A stretch of DNA of 64,000 nt, taken from the NCBI RefSeq assembly GCF_009756665.1, contig NZ_CP037953.1, positions 620,001 through 684,000 of the forward strand. The letters are read 5' to 3'. Position 1 is the stretch's first letter, and each line of letters starts with the position of its first letter. Source of the DNA: Permianibacter aggregans (GTDB lineage Bacteria; Pseudomonadota; Gammaproteobacteria; Enterobacterales; Permianibacteraceae). The translations under genes were made by a program, and so were the position numbers. The notes beneath the pieces were generated by a model that was not told the DNA's origin, made no database searches, and saw only the letters and a list, made by a program, of their open reading frames with translations. This document shows positions 8,448 through 17,273 of this stretch, piece after piece.

Positions 8448-9654
8448 ACCGTTTTTGCGCATTATTGGCGCCACGCTCATCAGCGTGGCGTTTGCGTTTT
8501 CCAGTCACGCTGGCGTACTGCCGGAGGAACGTGCCGATTTGCTTGCTCACTCTTATCAAGGTGGCGGCATGGACATCAGCGGTCCCTCACTGCTGGTGCG
8601 CAAAAACTTTCTGGAGAAAGTATCGGTCAGTGCCAACTACTACATCGACAACGTTTCCTCTGCATCGATTGACGTGCTGACATCCGGCGCCAGCGAATAC
8701 GAAGAAGAGCGCAAGGAATATTCCTTCTCCGCGGATTACTTGTACAACAAGACGACGTTCTCCACCGGCTATACCAGCAGCGAAGAATCCGATTACTCCG
8801 CTGAAACCATTTTCTTCGGTGTCAGCCAGGATTTCTTCGGTGATCTGAGCACCATTTCGCTCGGCTACGCGCAAGGCGATGACTTGGTCAGTCGCAACGA
8901 ATACACCGATGGCGCGCTGGTCGGTAACACGATTATCGGCACCGTCAAACGCCAGAACTATCGCTTGAGTTTTTCTCAGGTGATCACCACCAACCTGATT
9001 ATGGGTCTCGGTTTTGAAACCGTTACCGATCAGGCCAATCGCGAAGACGAAGATATTTCGGTGCTGAACAATCCGTATCGTTCCGTACGTTTTCGCAGCG
9101 CGCAATCAGGAACCGGATATGCCACACAGCGCGAGTTCTATCCAGATACCCGCACGTCCGATGCCGTAGCCTTGCGGGCGATGTATTACCTGCCCTGGCG
9201 CGCATCGATTCGCGCTGAATATCGCTTCTTCACCGATACCTGGGGTATCGAAGCCAGCAACTACGAATTAAAAATGATTCACCCGATTGAAGATCTGGTG
9301 ACCATCGAAGGTAAATATCGTTACTACGAACAAACGGCGTCGACGTTTTATCGCGATTTGTTCGATGAGCCAAACGAACTGAACTTCCGTGCTCGTGATA
9401 AAGAAATGTCGACGTTCAACAACACGACCTTTGGTTTGGGGGCCACCCTGAACCTTGGCAAGTTGCTGAAATGGAATGCAGCCGAGCACGAATTGATGCT
9501 GAACTTTTTCGTTGATCACATGATGTTCAGCTACGACGATTTTCGTGATCTGACAGTACACACCAGCAATCCGGGTGCATTCAACGCCGGCGAAGAGCCG
9601 CTGTATGAATTCGATGCCCAAGTGTATCGATTATTCCTGACTTACAAATACTGA
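8428..9654 (+). CDS. DUF3570 family outer-membrane-like protein
   Basis: 408 residues from a GTG start at 8428, overlapping the DUF4266 gene by 20 bp in another frame. This start gives a normal signal peptide (FLRIIGATLISVAFAFSSHAG); the longer frame from 8350 would add an implausible N-terminus. The mature part has SYQGGGMDISGPSLLVRK and many alternating beta strands with tyrosines (SANYYIDNVS, FSADYLYNKT), ending LFLTYKY, consistent with a beta barrel. DUF3570, DUF4266 and a TlpA-like protein tend to occur together in my recollection of proteobacterial genomes; the function is undefined. A terminator follows at 9671. Confidence 0.82.
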   Translation: MAVAATKPFLRIIGATLISVAFAFSSHAGVLPEERADLLAHSYQGGGMDISGPSLLVRKNFLEKVSVSANYYIDNVSSASIDVLTSGASEYEEERKEYSFSADYLYNKTTFSTGYTSSEESDYSAETIFFGVSQDFFGDLSTISLGYAQGDDLVSRNEYTDGALVGNTIIGTVKRQNYRLSFSQVITTNLIMGLGFETVTDQANREDEDISVLNNPYRSVRFRSAQSGTGYATQREFYPDTRTSDAVALRAMYYLPWRASIRAEYRFFTDTWGIEASNYELKMIHPIEDLVTIEGKYRYYEQTASTFYRDLFDEPNELNFRARDKEMSTFNNTTFGLGATLNLGKLLKWNAAEHELMLNFFVDHMMFSYDDFRDLTVHTSNPGAFNAGEEPLYEFDAQVYRLFLTYKY

Positions 9655-9670
9655 CGTTTCCGAAAACAAA

Positions 9671-9697
9671 AAAAGGCGCTCAATGAGCGCCTTTTTT
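9671..9697. terminator. Rho-independent terminator
   Basis: GGCGCTC-AAT-GAGCGCC stem followed by seven T; A-rich on the other side, so usable from both strands. It ends the redox operon. Confidence 0.9.
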
Positions 9698-9843
9698 TAT
9701 CCGCCGGGATTCCATTGCATTCATAGCATGATGAAGGCAGTGCAAAATGAATTGAACAGACACGGCTATTCCAGCGCGAATGCGTGCGCTAAAACAAAGC
9801 AGCGGACCGGGAAAAAATCTGGGAGGAAAATCTGAGAAGTCGA

Positions 9844-9920
9844 TGGCGGAGCGGACGGGACTTGAACCCGCGACCCCCGGCGTGACAGGCCGGTATTCTA
9901 ACCAACTGAACTACCGCTCC
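9844..9920 (-). tRNA. tRNA-Asp (GTC)
   Basis: The reverse complement gives a 77-nt cloverleaf. The acceptor stem GGAGCGG pairs with CCGCTCC, followed by discriminator G and an encoded CCA. The D-arm contains AGTTGGTTAGAAT, the anticodon loop is CTGTCAC with anticodon GTC, and the T-arm is GCGGGTTCAAGTCCCGT. Open reading frames across this stretch on both strands are artefacts of the tRNA sequence. Confidence 0.98.
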
Positions 9921-10071
9921 ATCGACCCATTCGAGAGTGCTCTCGAACAAGAGGCGCGCATGATACGCAGCAGCTGGCATACTGTCAACGCGAAATATCA
10001 GGATTTTTTTACGCTTGTTTCCGCTCGAAATCGTCGAGGTCAGAAACAAAGGATTGCACCAATACCCTAGC

Positions 10072-10824
10072 CTATTTATTGTCCTCATCCTCGTCTTCGG
10101 ATGGCAGGTTTCTCACCGCTTCAGCAAACGCATCATCCCAGCTGACATCATCGCCTTCTGGTGCATGGGTTTCGGGCTCAGCTGTTTCCGCACTGACCGT
10201 CTCTGCCTGCGCCACTTCAGCAGGTTCGGGCTCGGGTTCGACTTCCTGGGTCATCGACTCCATCTTGGCCAGAATGTCCTCTACCTTCATGTCCTTGCGC
10301 TCGCCTTCTTCGCCAAGCATGGCGGAATACTCGGAGAAGATATTGTTGAGCGTGCCCAAGGTAATGGAGACTTCTTTTTTCAGGCGATCGTTTTCTTCAC
10401 GCAGGTATTGCACATCGTTGGCATGTGCCGAGCTCATGACTTCGGTCGGGCTGCCATAGGCTGCTGCTGGCGTCAGCGCGTGGTAGGCGTTGGTTAATTC
10501 CGATAGGGCCTTTTCCAACTTGCCGATGCTGTCGCTGCTCGGCGATAGGTGGCTGTCGAGCACCGCCTTAAAAAACTGCCGACGCTTGGCCATGATGCTG
10601 GTCAGGTGCTTCTCCGCTTCCTCGGCATTCATCAGCAGCGTGTCTTTCAAATAGCGAGACAGCGCCGTGCGATTGGCTTCTTCGTTCGCCTTGATTTCTT
10701 TTAGCAGCGCTTGCGCGCCGATGTGCGCGGTGCCACGTCGCCGAAACAACAACCAGGCCATGATGGCAACCAGAATGGCCATCGGCAGCGTCAGCTCCAG
10801 AATCAACAACCAGGAGGGACTCAT
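10072..10824 (-). CDS. Membrane-anchored coiled-coil protein, function unknown
   Basis: 250 residues. One N-terminal membrane helix (about 6-26) is followed by RRR, so the bulk is probably cytoplasmic. Residues of about 40-180 are helical with charged heptad-like runs (LREENDRLKKEV), and the C-terminus is an acidic Pro/Glu/Ala-rich tail (EPEPEPAEVAQAE). The start codon overlaps the stop of the upstream vWA gene (ATGA), so the two are translationally coupled. I do not recognise the family. A scaffold or partner for the vWA protein is the simplest reading. Confidence 0.7.
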   Translation of the reverse strand: MSPSWLLILELTLPMAILVAIMAWLLFRRRGTAHIGAQALLKEIKANEEANRTALSRYLKDTLLMNAEEAEKHLTSIMAKRRQFFKAVLDSHLSPSSDSIGKLEKALSELTNAYHALTPAAAYGSPTEVMSSAHANDVQYLREENDRLKKEVSITLGTLNNIFSEYSAMLGEEGERKDMKVEDILAKMESMTQEVEPEPEPAEVAQAETVSAETAEPETHAPEGDDVSWDDAFAEAVRNLPSEDEDEDNK

Positions 10825-12686
10825 GTGGTTTTCCCGCTCTCACCCAACTCTTCGGCAATGCGCTTATTGGTCAGTTGCTGGCGACGGCGCAGCCACCACC
10901 AAATGCCGCCGACAATCGAAAATACCACCACGTTGATGACGACACCAACAACCAGCCAGTACTGCCAGCTGTGCTCTTCTGGTTCGGTGGTGACTTCGTC
11001 GGGCTTGGTTTCGGTCGCTGGGGGGTTTTCGTTTTCCGGCTCGGTTACCGCCGGCTCGACGACAGCAGGGGTTTCTTCTTGCGCCGCTGGTTCTGCTGGC
11101 GTCTCCGCCAACCCCGTCACCTGCCATTCCAACGCGGGCATCTCCAGCACCACATCGCGACCGGCTGCGGTAACGCCCTGAACCCGGTAATGCAATCGAT
11201 AACTGCCGTTATGTTCAGCCGCGACCGTTGCATGGAAGCCGGTTTCGCTGCGCTCCATTGTCAACGGCGAACGCCCAGCCGCCGTTTCCAATTCTGAGGT
11301 TACCTGCAGCGAGCCTGGTTGGAATAAATCCGGCTCTGGCGTTAACGCCAATTGCGCGACACCGCTTTCGTCGACCGAAACCGATGCTTTCAATGGCGTG
11401 GCGACGCCTTTCAAAGAAAGTCGACGCAGACGCTGAAACGTTGGCGATGAAATCTCGACTTCGACGGTGTAATCCATATCCAGCGCCGGCACTTCAAACG
11501 GCGCGACGAAATGCGCTTCAGCCACCGGCCTTAGCACCAGCTCACGCCGGAAGGCTTCTCCGCTGATACGGGCATTGGCATTGACCATTTGCAGTAACGC
11601 CGCATTGGCAACCGGCGCGCCCTGGTCGAGCAACTGGGCATTGAGCTGCAGCTGTTCACCGGCCAGCACCACCGACGGCAGTTCAGCAAGCGCCATACTG
11701 AGCTTGCTGACCAGCAGCACCCGGTTTTCCGGGTCGACATCCGCAATGATTTGCCAAGCGCCAGCGGCGGGCTTGGGAATGGTGATCAGGTCATAAGGGG
11801 TTTCGGTATGCCAGCGCCAACTGACCGGCTTTTGCTGGACGCTGTGGACCTCGCCATCTGGCGTGCGCACTTCGGTCGGCTTGGCGTCCGGCGCTTTGAA
11901 CACCAGAATGGTGATTTCTTCGGCGCCTTCATCGACGTTGAACTGGTTGTCGCGCAGCGGCAGTGAATCCCGCGGCGTGGTTTGCTCAAAAAGACGCAAG
12001 AACAAGCGGTTAAGTTGTTCGGCATTTTCCGCCAATTGATATTGACCGCCGGTTTCCAGCGCCAGTTTTTTCATCAGCACCTGATCGGCATCGTGGCTCA
12101 GCGCGATGCTATGAACACGAATGTTCTCCGCCTTTAGCTGCGGCAGCAGTCGATTCAGCAAGTCGTTGCGCGCTTCGGCGTTTTCGCTGGCCTGTTTGGA
12201 AATATCCACAACACCATCGGTCAGCAAGATCATATGGCGTGGCCCGGCCTGCGTTTTTCCAAGCCAAGGTTTCGCGGCGCGCTCCATGGCGCCACCTATA
12301 TTGGTGAATAAGCCCTTCGAGGAAATGTCGGCCGCCTTTGCCGTCGCCAGCTCGCGAAAAGCCGGCGTGGCGGCCTGTGGCGGAATCAGATTATTGACGT
12401 ATTGACCAAACGTCCAAACCCCGGCACGGGCGTTGCTAGGCATTAGATTGGCGACTAATCGAACCGCGGGAATGCGCAGATTCTGGGGATCGTTTTTCTT
12501 CATGCTGCCGGAAATATCGACCACGATATGGACTTCCGGGCCGTTCGGTTCAGCCGCCAAAAGCAGAAAAGGCCATGCGGCCAAAACAGCGCAAAAACAA
12601 AACGACTGCGCCAATTTGGCCCGGACTCGGCGTGAGCCGACAGGGGTGCTTAAAGTGCTAAACACGTGTGGCTTTTTCTTAAACAT
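10821..12686 (-). CDS. Von Willebrand A domain protein (TIGR03503-like)
   Basis: 621 residues. After a signal peptide comes a vWA domain (about 52-230) with an intact MIDAS opening DISGSMK and a later DGVVDIS. A long beta-rich middle region follows, then an acidic low-complexity stretch rich in Pro, Glu and Thr. One C-terminal membrane helix (about 575-600: VVGVVINVVVFSIVGGIWWWL) precedes a basic RRRQQ tail. This matches the layout of the gammaproteobacterial TIGR03503 family, whose function is unknown. The domain faces the periplasm and is anchored at its C-terminus. The start lacks a clear ribosome site, so it could lie slightly downstream. Confidence 0.78.
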   Translation of the reverse strand: MFKKKPHVFSTLSTPVGSRRVRAKLAQSFCFCAVLAAWPFLLLAAEPNGPEVHIVVDISGSMKKNDPQNLRIPAVRLVANLMPSNARAGVWTFGQYVNNLIPPQAATPAFRELATAKAADISSKGLFTNIGGAMERAAKPWLGKTQAGPRHMILLTDGVVDISKQASENAEARNDLLNRLLPQLKAENIRVHSIALSHDADQVLMKKLALETGGQYQLAENAEQLNRLFLRLFEQTTPRDSLPLRDNQFNVDEGAEEITILVFKAPDAKPTEVRTPDGEVHSVQQKPVSWRWHTETPYDLITIPKPAAGAWQIIADVDPENRVLLVSKLSMALAELPSVVLAGEQLQLNAQLLDQGAPVANAALLQMVNANARISGEAFRRELVLRPVAEAHFVAPFEVPALDMDYTVEVEISSPTFQRLRRLSLKGVATPLKASVSVDESGVAQLALTPEPDLFQPGSLQVTSELETAAGRSPLTMERSETGFHATVAAEHNGSYRLHYRVQGVTAAGRDVVLEMPALEWQVTGLAETPAEPAAQEETPAVVEPAVTEPENENPPATETKPDEVTTEPEEHSWQYWLVVGVVINVVVFSIVGGIWWWLRRRQQLTNKRIAEELGESGKTT

Positions 12687-12846
12687 GAGGATATCTTGGA
12701 CAAGTGTAGTTCACAAATGCGCAAGTTACCGCGTGGCCAATAAAAACTAGGCTACCTTACATTCGGAAAGTCGCGGAAATCGGTGAGCACCATGGTTTCT
12801 CGGCGGTAATGCAGCGTCTTTTGACCACAACTAACGGAGAAACACG

Positions 12847-13539
12847 ATGAAACAGAACTGGGTCAAACTGGCAATGGCAGGAGCCTTTCTCGCCGGCTCC
12901 TCGGTCGCGATGGCAGAAGTTTCCGGGTCCGTCACGCTTACCTCTGATTACATCTTCGATGGCGTCAGCCAAACCGACAACGAACCCGCGCTGCAAGCTG
13001 GCGTGGACTACGCGCACGATTCCGGCTTCTACGCCGGTGCCTGGATGTCAAATGTCGATTTCGGTGGCGACACCAACCTCGAAACCGATCTGTATGTTGG
13101 TTTCACCTTCGGCAGCGAAGCCGTCAGCTTCGATGTCGGTGCTGTTGCGTATATTTACACCGACTCATTCAGCAGCCCACCGAGCGATGAAGAAGCCGAT
13201 TACTATGAGGTCTATGCTGGTGTCACCTTCGCCGAAAACTTTACCGTCAAAGGCTGGTTCACCGATGACTACGCATCAGCCGCGCTTGATGCCTACCGCA
13301 TCAAAGCCACCTACGAAGTTGCCTTGAACGATACTTGGTCAATTCCGCTGGAATACACCTACACCGATATTGATGGTGAGGACTTCAATCACGGCCGTAT
13401 CGGTATCGCCGGCAACTTTGATCCGTTCACCGTCGATCTCAGCTATCACCAAACCGATATCGATGTCGAAGCCGGAGATGATCCAGACCTTTACTCGGCT
13501 GACGGATTGCTGGTCGCCAGCGTTACGTTTAGTTTCTAG
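12847..13539 (+). CDS. TorF-like putative porin
   Basis: 230 residues with ribosome site CGGAG and a signal peptide ending SSVAMA. The mature N-terminus is typical of the TIGR02001/TorF porin family (VTLTSDYIFDGVSQTDNEPA). Throughout there are alternating beta strands (AGAWMSNVDFG, DLYVGFTFG) and a terminal VTFSF. It would form a small outer-membrane barrel; its substrate cannot be told. It stands alone between a divergent vWA gene and a bidirectional terminator. Confidence 0.85.
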   Translation: MKQNWVKLAMAGAFLAGSSVAMAEVSGSVTLTSDYIFDGVSQTDNEPALQAGVDYAHDSGFYAGAWMSNVDFGGDTNLETDLYVGFTFGSEAVSFDVGAVAYIYTDSFSSPPSDEEADYYEVYAGVTFAENFTVKGWFTDDYASAALDAYRIKATYEVALNDTWSIPLEYTYTDIDGEDFNHGRIGIAGNFDPFTVDLSYHQTDIDVEAGDDPDLYSADGLLVASVTFSF

Positions 13540-13549
13540 GCAGCTTAAG

Positions 13550-13578
13550 AAAAAGCCCGCAGAAGCGGGCTTTTTCTT
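13550..13578. terminator. Bidirectional terminator
   Basis: AAAAAGCCCGC-AGAA-GCGGGCTTTTT, an 11-bp stem flanked by A and T runs. It separates the porin gene from the convergent ycgN operon. Confidence 0.92.
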
Positions 13579-13633
13579 TTCGCCATGCTCAATGTCGTTT
13601 GACGCAGCGACGGACCAAAACACTTATCCACGA

Positions 13634-14077
13634 TTATTTGAACCGGGCAATGATATGTTGATCGAGTGGACCAGCGTTTTCCTCGGATAACACTTTATCC
13701 TGCACCGACTTGCCGACTTCATGTATCCGCTGGCGATCACCGCAAACCAGATAATGCCATTTCGGCAAATCCTTACCTTTGGCGACGCGTACGTAAGCAC
13801 AAGTCGGCGGCAACCAGTCAAAGCTCAGGACGTTTTCCGGTTTCAGTTGCACGCAGTCGCTGACGTACTTCTTTCGATTTTTATAATCGGCACACTGACA
13901 GGCGTGGGTATCGAGCAGTTTGCAACAGACATTGGTTTGATACAGCTCACCGGTTTCGGTGTCTTCAAGTTTATAGGTGCAGCATTTGCCGCAACCGTCG
14001 CATAGCGCCTCCCATTCGGTTTTCGACAATTCTTCCAGGCTTTTGCCGCGCCAGTAAAAGGGTTTAAGCGCGCTCAT
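13634..14077 (-). CDS. ycgN: YcgN/UPF0260 cysteine-cluster protein
   Basis: 147 residues, the usual family length. The cysteine cluster CDGCGKCC (about 26-33), NVCCKLLDTHACQCADY and further cysteines point to a metal or iron-sulphur centre of the YkgJ/YcgN superfamily. The biochemical role is unknown. Its start overlaps the end of the upstream hydrolase gene by 14 bp, so it is the last gene of the rnd-ycgL-transglycosylase-hydrolase-ycgN operon, an arrangement common in gammaproteobacteria. Confidence 0.92.
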   Translation of the reverse strand: MSALKPFYWRGKSLEELSKTEWEALCDGCGKCCTYKLEDTETGELYQTNVCCKLLDTHACQCADYKNRKKYVSDCVQLKPENVLSFDWLPPTCAYVRVAKGKDLPKWHYLVCGDRQRIHEVGKSVQDKVLSEENAGPLDQHIIARFK

Positions 14078-14738
14078 CGGCTTGCACTTCGGTAAAGAAT
14101 TCCTGGTCGAGAAAACGCAAAATCAACCGATCACCAGCTTGTAACTTTGCAACACCAGCAGGTGTACCGGTCATGACGATATCACCGGGCATAAGCGTAA
14201 AATGTTGACTGATATAAGCAAGCAAAGTAGGAATCGGTGTCAACATCCCAGACGTTTTGCCTTGCTGACGAACGGTGCCGTTGATTTCCAGACTGAACTC
14301 CAGTTCGCTCAAATCCTGCAACTGCGCACGGCGAATAAAGTTGGTTAATGGCAAAGCACCATCGAAAGCTTTTGCCAACTCCCAGGGCTTGCCTTCGTTT
14401 TTCAAGGATTGTTGCCAATCGCGCAAGGTCAAATCCAAACCGAGCCCGACACCGGCAATGGCGGCAAGCGCATCGGCCTCGTTGGCATTGGTCAGGCGTT
14501 CGCCAATCAATAATGATACTTCCAGTTCATGATGGCATTCGCCGCGATTTCCTGGAATGGAAAACGATGGCGATAACGGTACAAAACTGGTGGCCGGTTT
14601 CAAAAACAGAATCGGCGTGGCTGGAATCGGATTGTTCAGTTCCTTTGCGTGCGCCGCGTAATTGCGGCCAACGCAAACGGCTTTACCGAGCGGATAATCG
14701 CAAGCGACATCACCGAGCCAATGGTGCGCGTATCTCAT
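14064..14738 (-). CDS. Fumarylacetoacetate hydrolase family protein (YcgM-like)
   Basis: 224 residues. The FAH fold is recognised from GKAVCVGRNYAAHAKEL, the metal-binding pair in HHELEVSLLIG and the conserved MTGTPAGVA near the C-terminus. Relatives cleave C-C bonds in acylpyruvates or decarboxylate oxaloacetate; YcgM-type proteins act as acylpyruvases. It overlaps the upstream transglycosylase gene by 4 bp (ATGA) and ycgN by 14 bp. The substrate is inferred from family only. Confidence 0.88.
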   Translation of the reverse strand: MRYAHHWLGDVACDYPLGKAVCVGRNYAAHAKELNNPIPATPILFLKPATSFVPLSPSFSIPGNRGECHHELEVSLLIGERLTNANEADALAAIAGVGLGLDLTLRDWQQSLKNEGKPWELAKAFDGALPLTNFIRRAQLQDLSELEFSLEINGTVRQQGKTSGMLTPIPTLLAYISQHFTLMPGDIVMTGTPAGVAKLQAGDRLILRFLDQEFFTEVQADERA

Positions 14739-15802
14739 GGTGCCGGCTCCGCTGCCACTTCAATGCTGTCTGTCTGCGGCGTGTTCATCACTGGCGGAAA
14801 CGCGATACGATCAGCAAGGTAACCCACCGACGTCGCGAAAAACTCCGAGCGATTCCAGCGCAAAAACACATCGTAGTTGTGATAGAGCAGAAACACCCGC
14901 TCGGCCGGATTTTCATCAATGCGCAAACGCGCATTCATTTCGGCGACCGGTAAATTGCTGCCGTCATCGCGACGGACACCAAGCGCCTGCCATTCATTCA
15001 GGTTTTTCTTTTGGTTATTGAACGGGATGAATTGTTGATGATCCGGCACGACTACTTGGCGCCCCCAGTGTTCACCGGCACGCCAACCATTCATGCGCAA
15101 ATAATTGGCGCTCGATGCCATGACATCGGCCATGTTGCTCCAGATATTGGCGCGACCATCACCGTCGCCATCGCGGGCGAAACGAAGAAAACTGCTGGGC
15201 ATGAATTGGCACTGGCCCATGGCGCCGGCCCAACTGCCTTTCATCTCTTTTGAACTGATATGGCCTTGTTCAATGATACGCAGGGCATCGATAAACTCTT
15301 TGCTGAAAAACTCCCGGCGCCGTCCCTCATAAGCCATCGTCGCCAAAGCGCTGGGTACATGATGCCTGCCGAGCAAGCGACCATAACTGCTTTCAACGCC
15401 CCAGAGCGCCACCAGATATTTGGCTTCAACACCGACTTCACGGGCAATGGCGTTAATCTGCTGATAGTGCTCGCGATATTTCTTCCGGCCCTGCTCAATG
15501 CGTGTCGGCGTAATCACGCGTTGCAGATAGGCTTCAACCGTCAGTTTGTCGCGGCTCGGTTGTGAGCGATCCTGACTGACGACTTTAGGAATCAATTGCA
15601 AATCAGGCCAGACGTTATCGATCGTCTGTTGTTTGATGCCGGCAGCCAGGGATTGCTGTTTCAGTTGCTCAAGGAAAGCCGGCCACTGATCTTCGGAAAC
15701 TTCTGCGCCAGCGATACCGGAAAAACCGATCAGTACCGCCGAAACCAAAGGCATTACATTTTTTGTAAACAAGCGTTGGGTAAAACGCTTAATCACCGTC
15801 AT
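14735..15802 (-). CDS. MltB-type lytic murein transglycosylase
   Basis: 355 residues with a signal peptide (VSAVLIGFSGIAGA). The SLT-like domain has the catalytic glutamate in WGVESSYG, then GAMGQCQFMPSSF and RFARDGDGDGRANIW, as in the MltB/TIGR02283 family. It would cleave peptidoglycan glycan strands in the periplasm to give anhydro-muramyl ends. No lipobox is seen, so it is probably soluble. It overlaps ycgL by 14 bp. Confidence 0.9.
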   Translation of the reverse strand: MTVIKRFTQRLFTKNVMPLVSAVLIGFSGIAGAEVSEDQWPAFLEQLKQQSLAAGIKQQTIDNVWPDLQLIPKVVSQDRSQPSRDKLTVEAYLQRVITPTRIEQGRKKYREHYQQINAIAREVGVEAKYLVALWGVESSYGRLLGRHHVPSALATMAYEGRRREFFSKEFIDALRIIEQGHISSKEMKGSWAGAMGQCQFMPSSFLRFARDGDGDGRANIWSNMADVMASSANYLRMNGWRAGEHWGRQVVVPDHQQFIPFNNQKKNLNEWQALGVRRDDGSNLPVAEMNARLRIDENPAERVFLLYHNYDVFLRWNRSEFFATSVGYLADRIAFPPVMNTPQTDSIEVAAEPAP

Positions 15803-16046
15803 GAATCACACCTTCCACCTTCGGTGGCATTTGCAAAAAATATCCCACGTCTTTCAGCGCCTGACGCAAGCGCTCGATATCAATACGGGCCAGTTTTTGC
15901 CGCGTCGACAAATCCAGCTCCATGACGAAATCGGCGCGACCAAAACGCTTGGCCAGTTCCACCGGCACATCGGCAAACTGATCTTTCTCGCGCAAATACA
16001 AATACATTTCGTCTTGCTTGCTGCTGCGGTAAATATAGCAAAACAT
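15789..16046 (-). CDS. ycgL: YcgL domain protein
   Basis: 85 residues from the ATG at 16046, one base after the rnd stop codon. The open frame extends further upstream but would run into rnd. MFCYIYRSSKQDEMYLYL is the characteristic YcgL N-terminus, and LAKRFGRADFVMELDL the middle. The family is small and of unknown function, often next to rnd in gammaproteobacteria as here. Confidence 0.92.
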   Translation of the reverse strand: MFCYIYRSSKQDEMYLYLREKDQFADVPVELAKRFGRADFVMELDLSTRQKLARIDIERLRQALKDVGYFLQMPPKVEGVIHDGD

Positions 16047-16047
16047 A

Positions 16048-17247
16048 TTAAGAACTCTGCTCCTGCCACCAGCCCGGCAACGCAATACCGGCATTGGTCA
16101 ACAAATGGGTAAAGGGGTTTAGGAAAGCCTGCTGGCGCCAGCCGCGCCAGACAAACGGTGCTTGCGGCAGCCGATCGACCGCGGCAATGATGATTGATTC
16201 CAGCGCCCGCTTCGAGTACACCAGTTCCGCCGGCAACTGATGCGCCTCGGCAAAGCTCCTCACTTCGCTTGCCATCTGATCCAGCAAGCCCCGGCCGCCT
16301 TTGATATCCAGCAAACGGGACACCGGCAGCGGCCACTGGCCGGACGGCAATGCTCTGGCTTTTTCTATCAGGTTGAGCAGTGTTTTTCCGTGCAGACGCG
16401 ACACTTTTGGATGCAATACATTCAGCGCGGTAAAGTCGTTCCAGTTTTTCGGTGTTTTCTGAGCCAAAGTGATGATGCCTTCATCACGAATCAGATGATT
16501 GCGCGAGGTATCGGTGGCCTTGGCTTCTTGCTCGCGCCAACTGGCCAGTCCCTGGGCGATAGCGAGCTCCTGACCGCGCAGCAGATTCACTTGTTTGACT
16601 CGGCGATAGAGCAAGGCATCAGGCTCTTGGTGGTGCACTTTCGCCATCGCTTGCTCGCCGTCCTGCCAGAACCAGTCAAGCTTTTCCAGGTCGTGTAAAT
16701 GTGCTTTCAAATCGGCGTAGAGATCGAGCAGATAAATGACGTCGGTGACCGCGTAATCGACTTGCGCCTGGGTCAATGGACGCACCAGCCAATCGGTACG
16801 CGCAGTCTCTTTCGACAACTCCACTTGGTAACGCTCACGGACGACAGCGGCCAAACCGAGCGATGCACCCAGGCCAGCGTAAGCCAGCGCCATTTGAGTA
16901 TCGAACAGTGGCGTGATATCAGCGCCGCAGGTATGGGCAAAAGCTTCCAAATCCTCGCCGGCCGCGTGCATGACCTTGACCACTGAGGTATTGGCCAGCA
17001 CGGCAGCAAACGGCGACCAGTCATCGATTTTCAATGGGTCGATCAGATAGACCTTTTCGCCATCGCAGATCTGAATCAGCGCCAGTATCGGCCAAAAGGT
17101 TCTGACTCGTTCGAATTCAGTATCAAGCGCCAAGGCTTCGCACTGCTGCCAGCGTTGACAGGCGCTGCGCAAGGATTCGTTGCTGTTCAGCCATTCGACG
17201 GGAAAAACAAAAGGCGCGTTGGACGCGCCTGTTGTGGATGCTTGCAC
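16048..17247 (-). CDS. rnd: Ribonuclease D
   Basis: 399 residues from a GTG at 17247, which has AGGAG nine bases upstream; the longer frame opens with a TTG that overlaps this site. The DEDDy 3'-exonuclease domain has LALDTEFER (Exo I), MHAAGEDLEAF (Exo II) and DYAVTDVIYLLDLY (Exo III with the tyrosine). HRDC-type helical repeats follow. It trims the 3' ends of tRNA precursors and other stable RNA in the cytoplasm. It is the first gene of the operon leading to ycgN. Confidence 0.93.
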   Translation of the reverse strand: MQASTTGASNAPFVFPVEWLNSNESLRSACQRWQQCEALALDTEFERVRTFWPILALIQICDGEKVYLIDPLKIDDWSPFAAVLANTSVVKVMHAAGEDLEAFAHTCGADITPLFDTQMALAYAGLGASLGLAAVVRERYQVELSKETARTDWLVRPLTQAQVDYAVTDVIYLLDLYADLKAHLHDLEKLDWFWQDGEQAMAKVHHQEPDALLYRRVKQVNLLRGQELAIAQGLASWREQEAKATDTSRNHLIRDEGIITLAQKTPKNWNDFTALNVLHPKVSRLHGKTLLNLIEKARALPSGQWPLPVSRLLDIKGGRGLLDQMASEVRSFAEAHQLPAELVYSKRALESIIIAAVDRLPQAPFVWRGWRQQAFLNPFTHLLTNAGIALPGWWQEQSS

Positions 17248-17273
17248 GTAGAAACTCTCCTGCAATATCGGAA

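Noticed and set aside
9780-10088. Open frames on both strands over the tRNA region (96 and 99 residues)
   Set aside because: They cross the tRNA-Asp gene, a known source of false proteins; no ribosome sites and no protein-like pattern.
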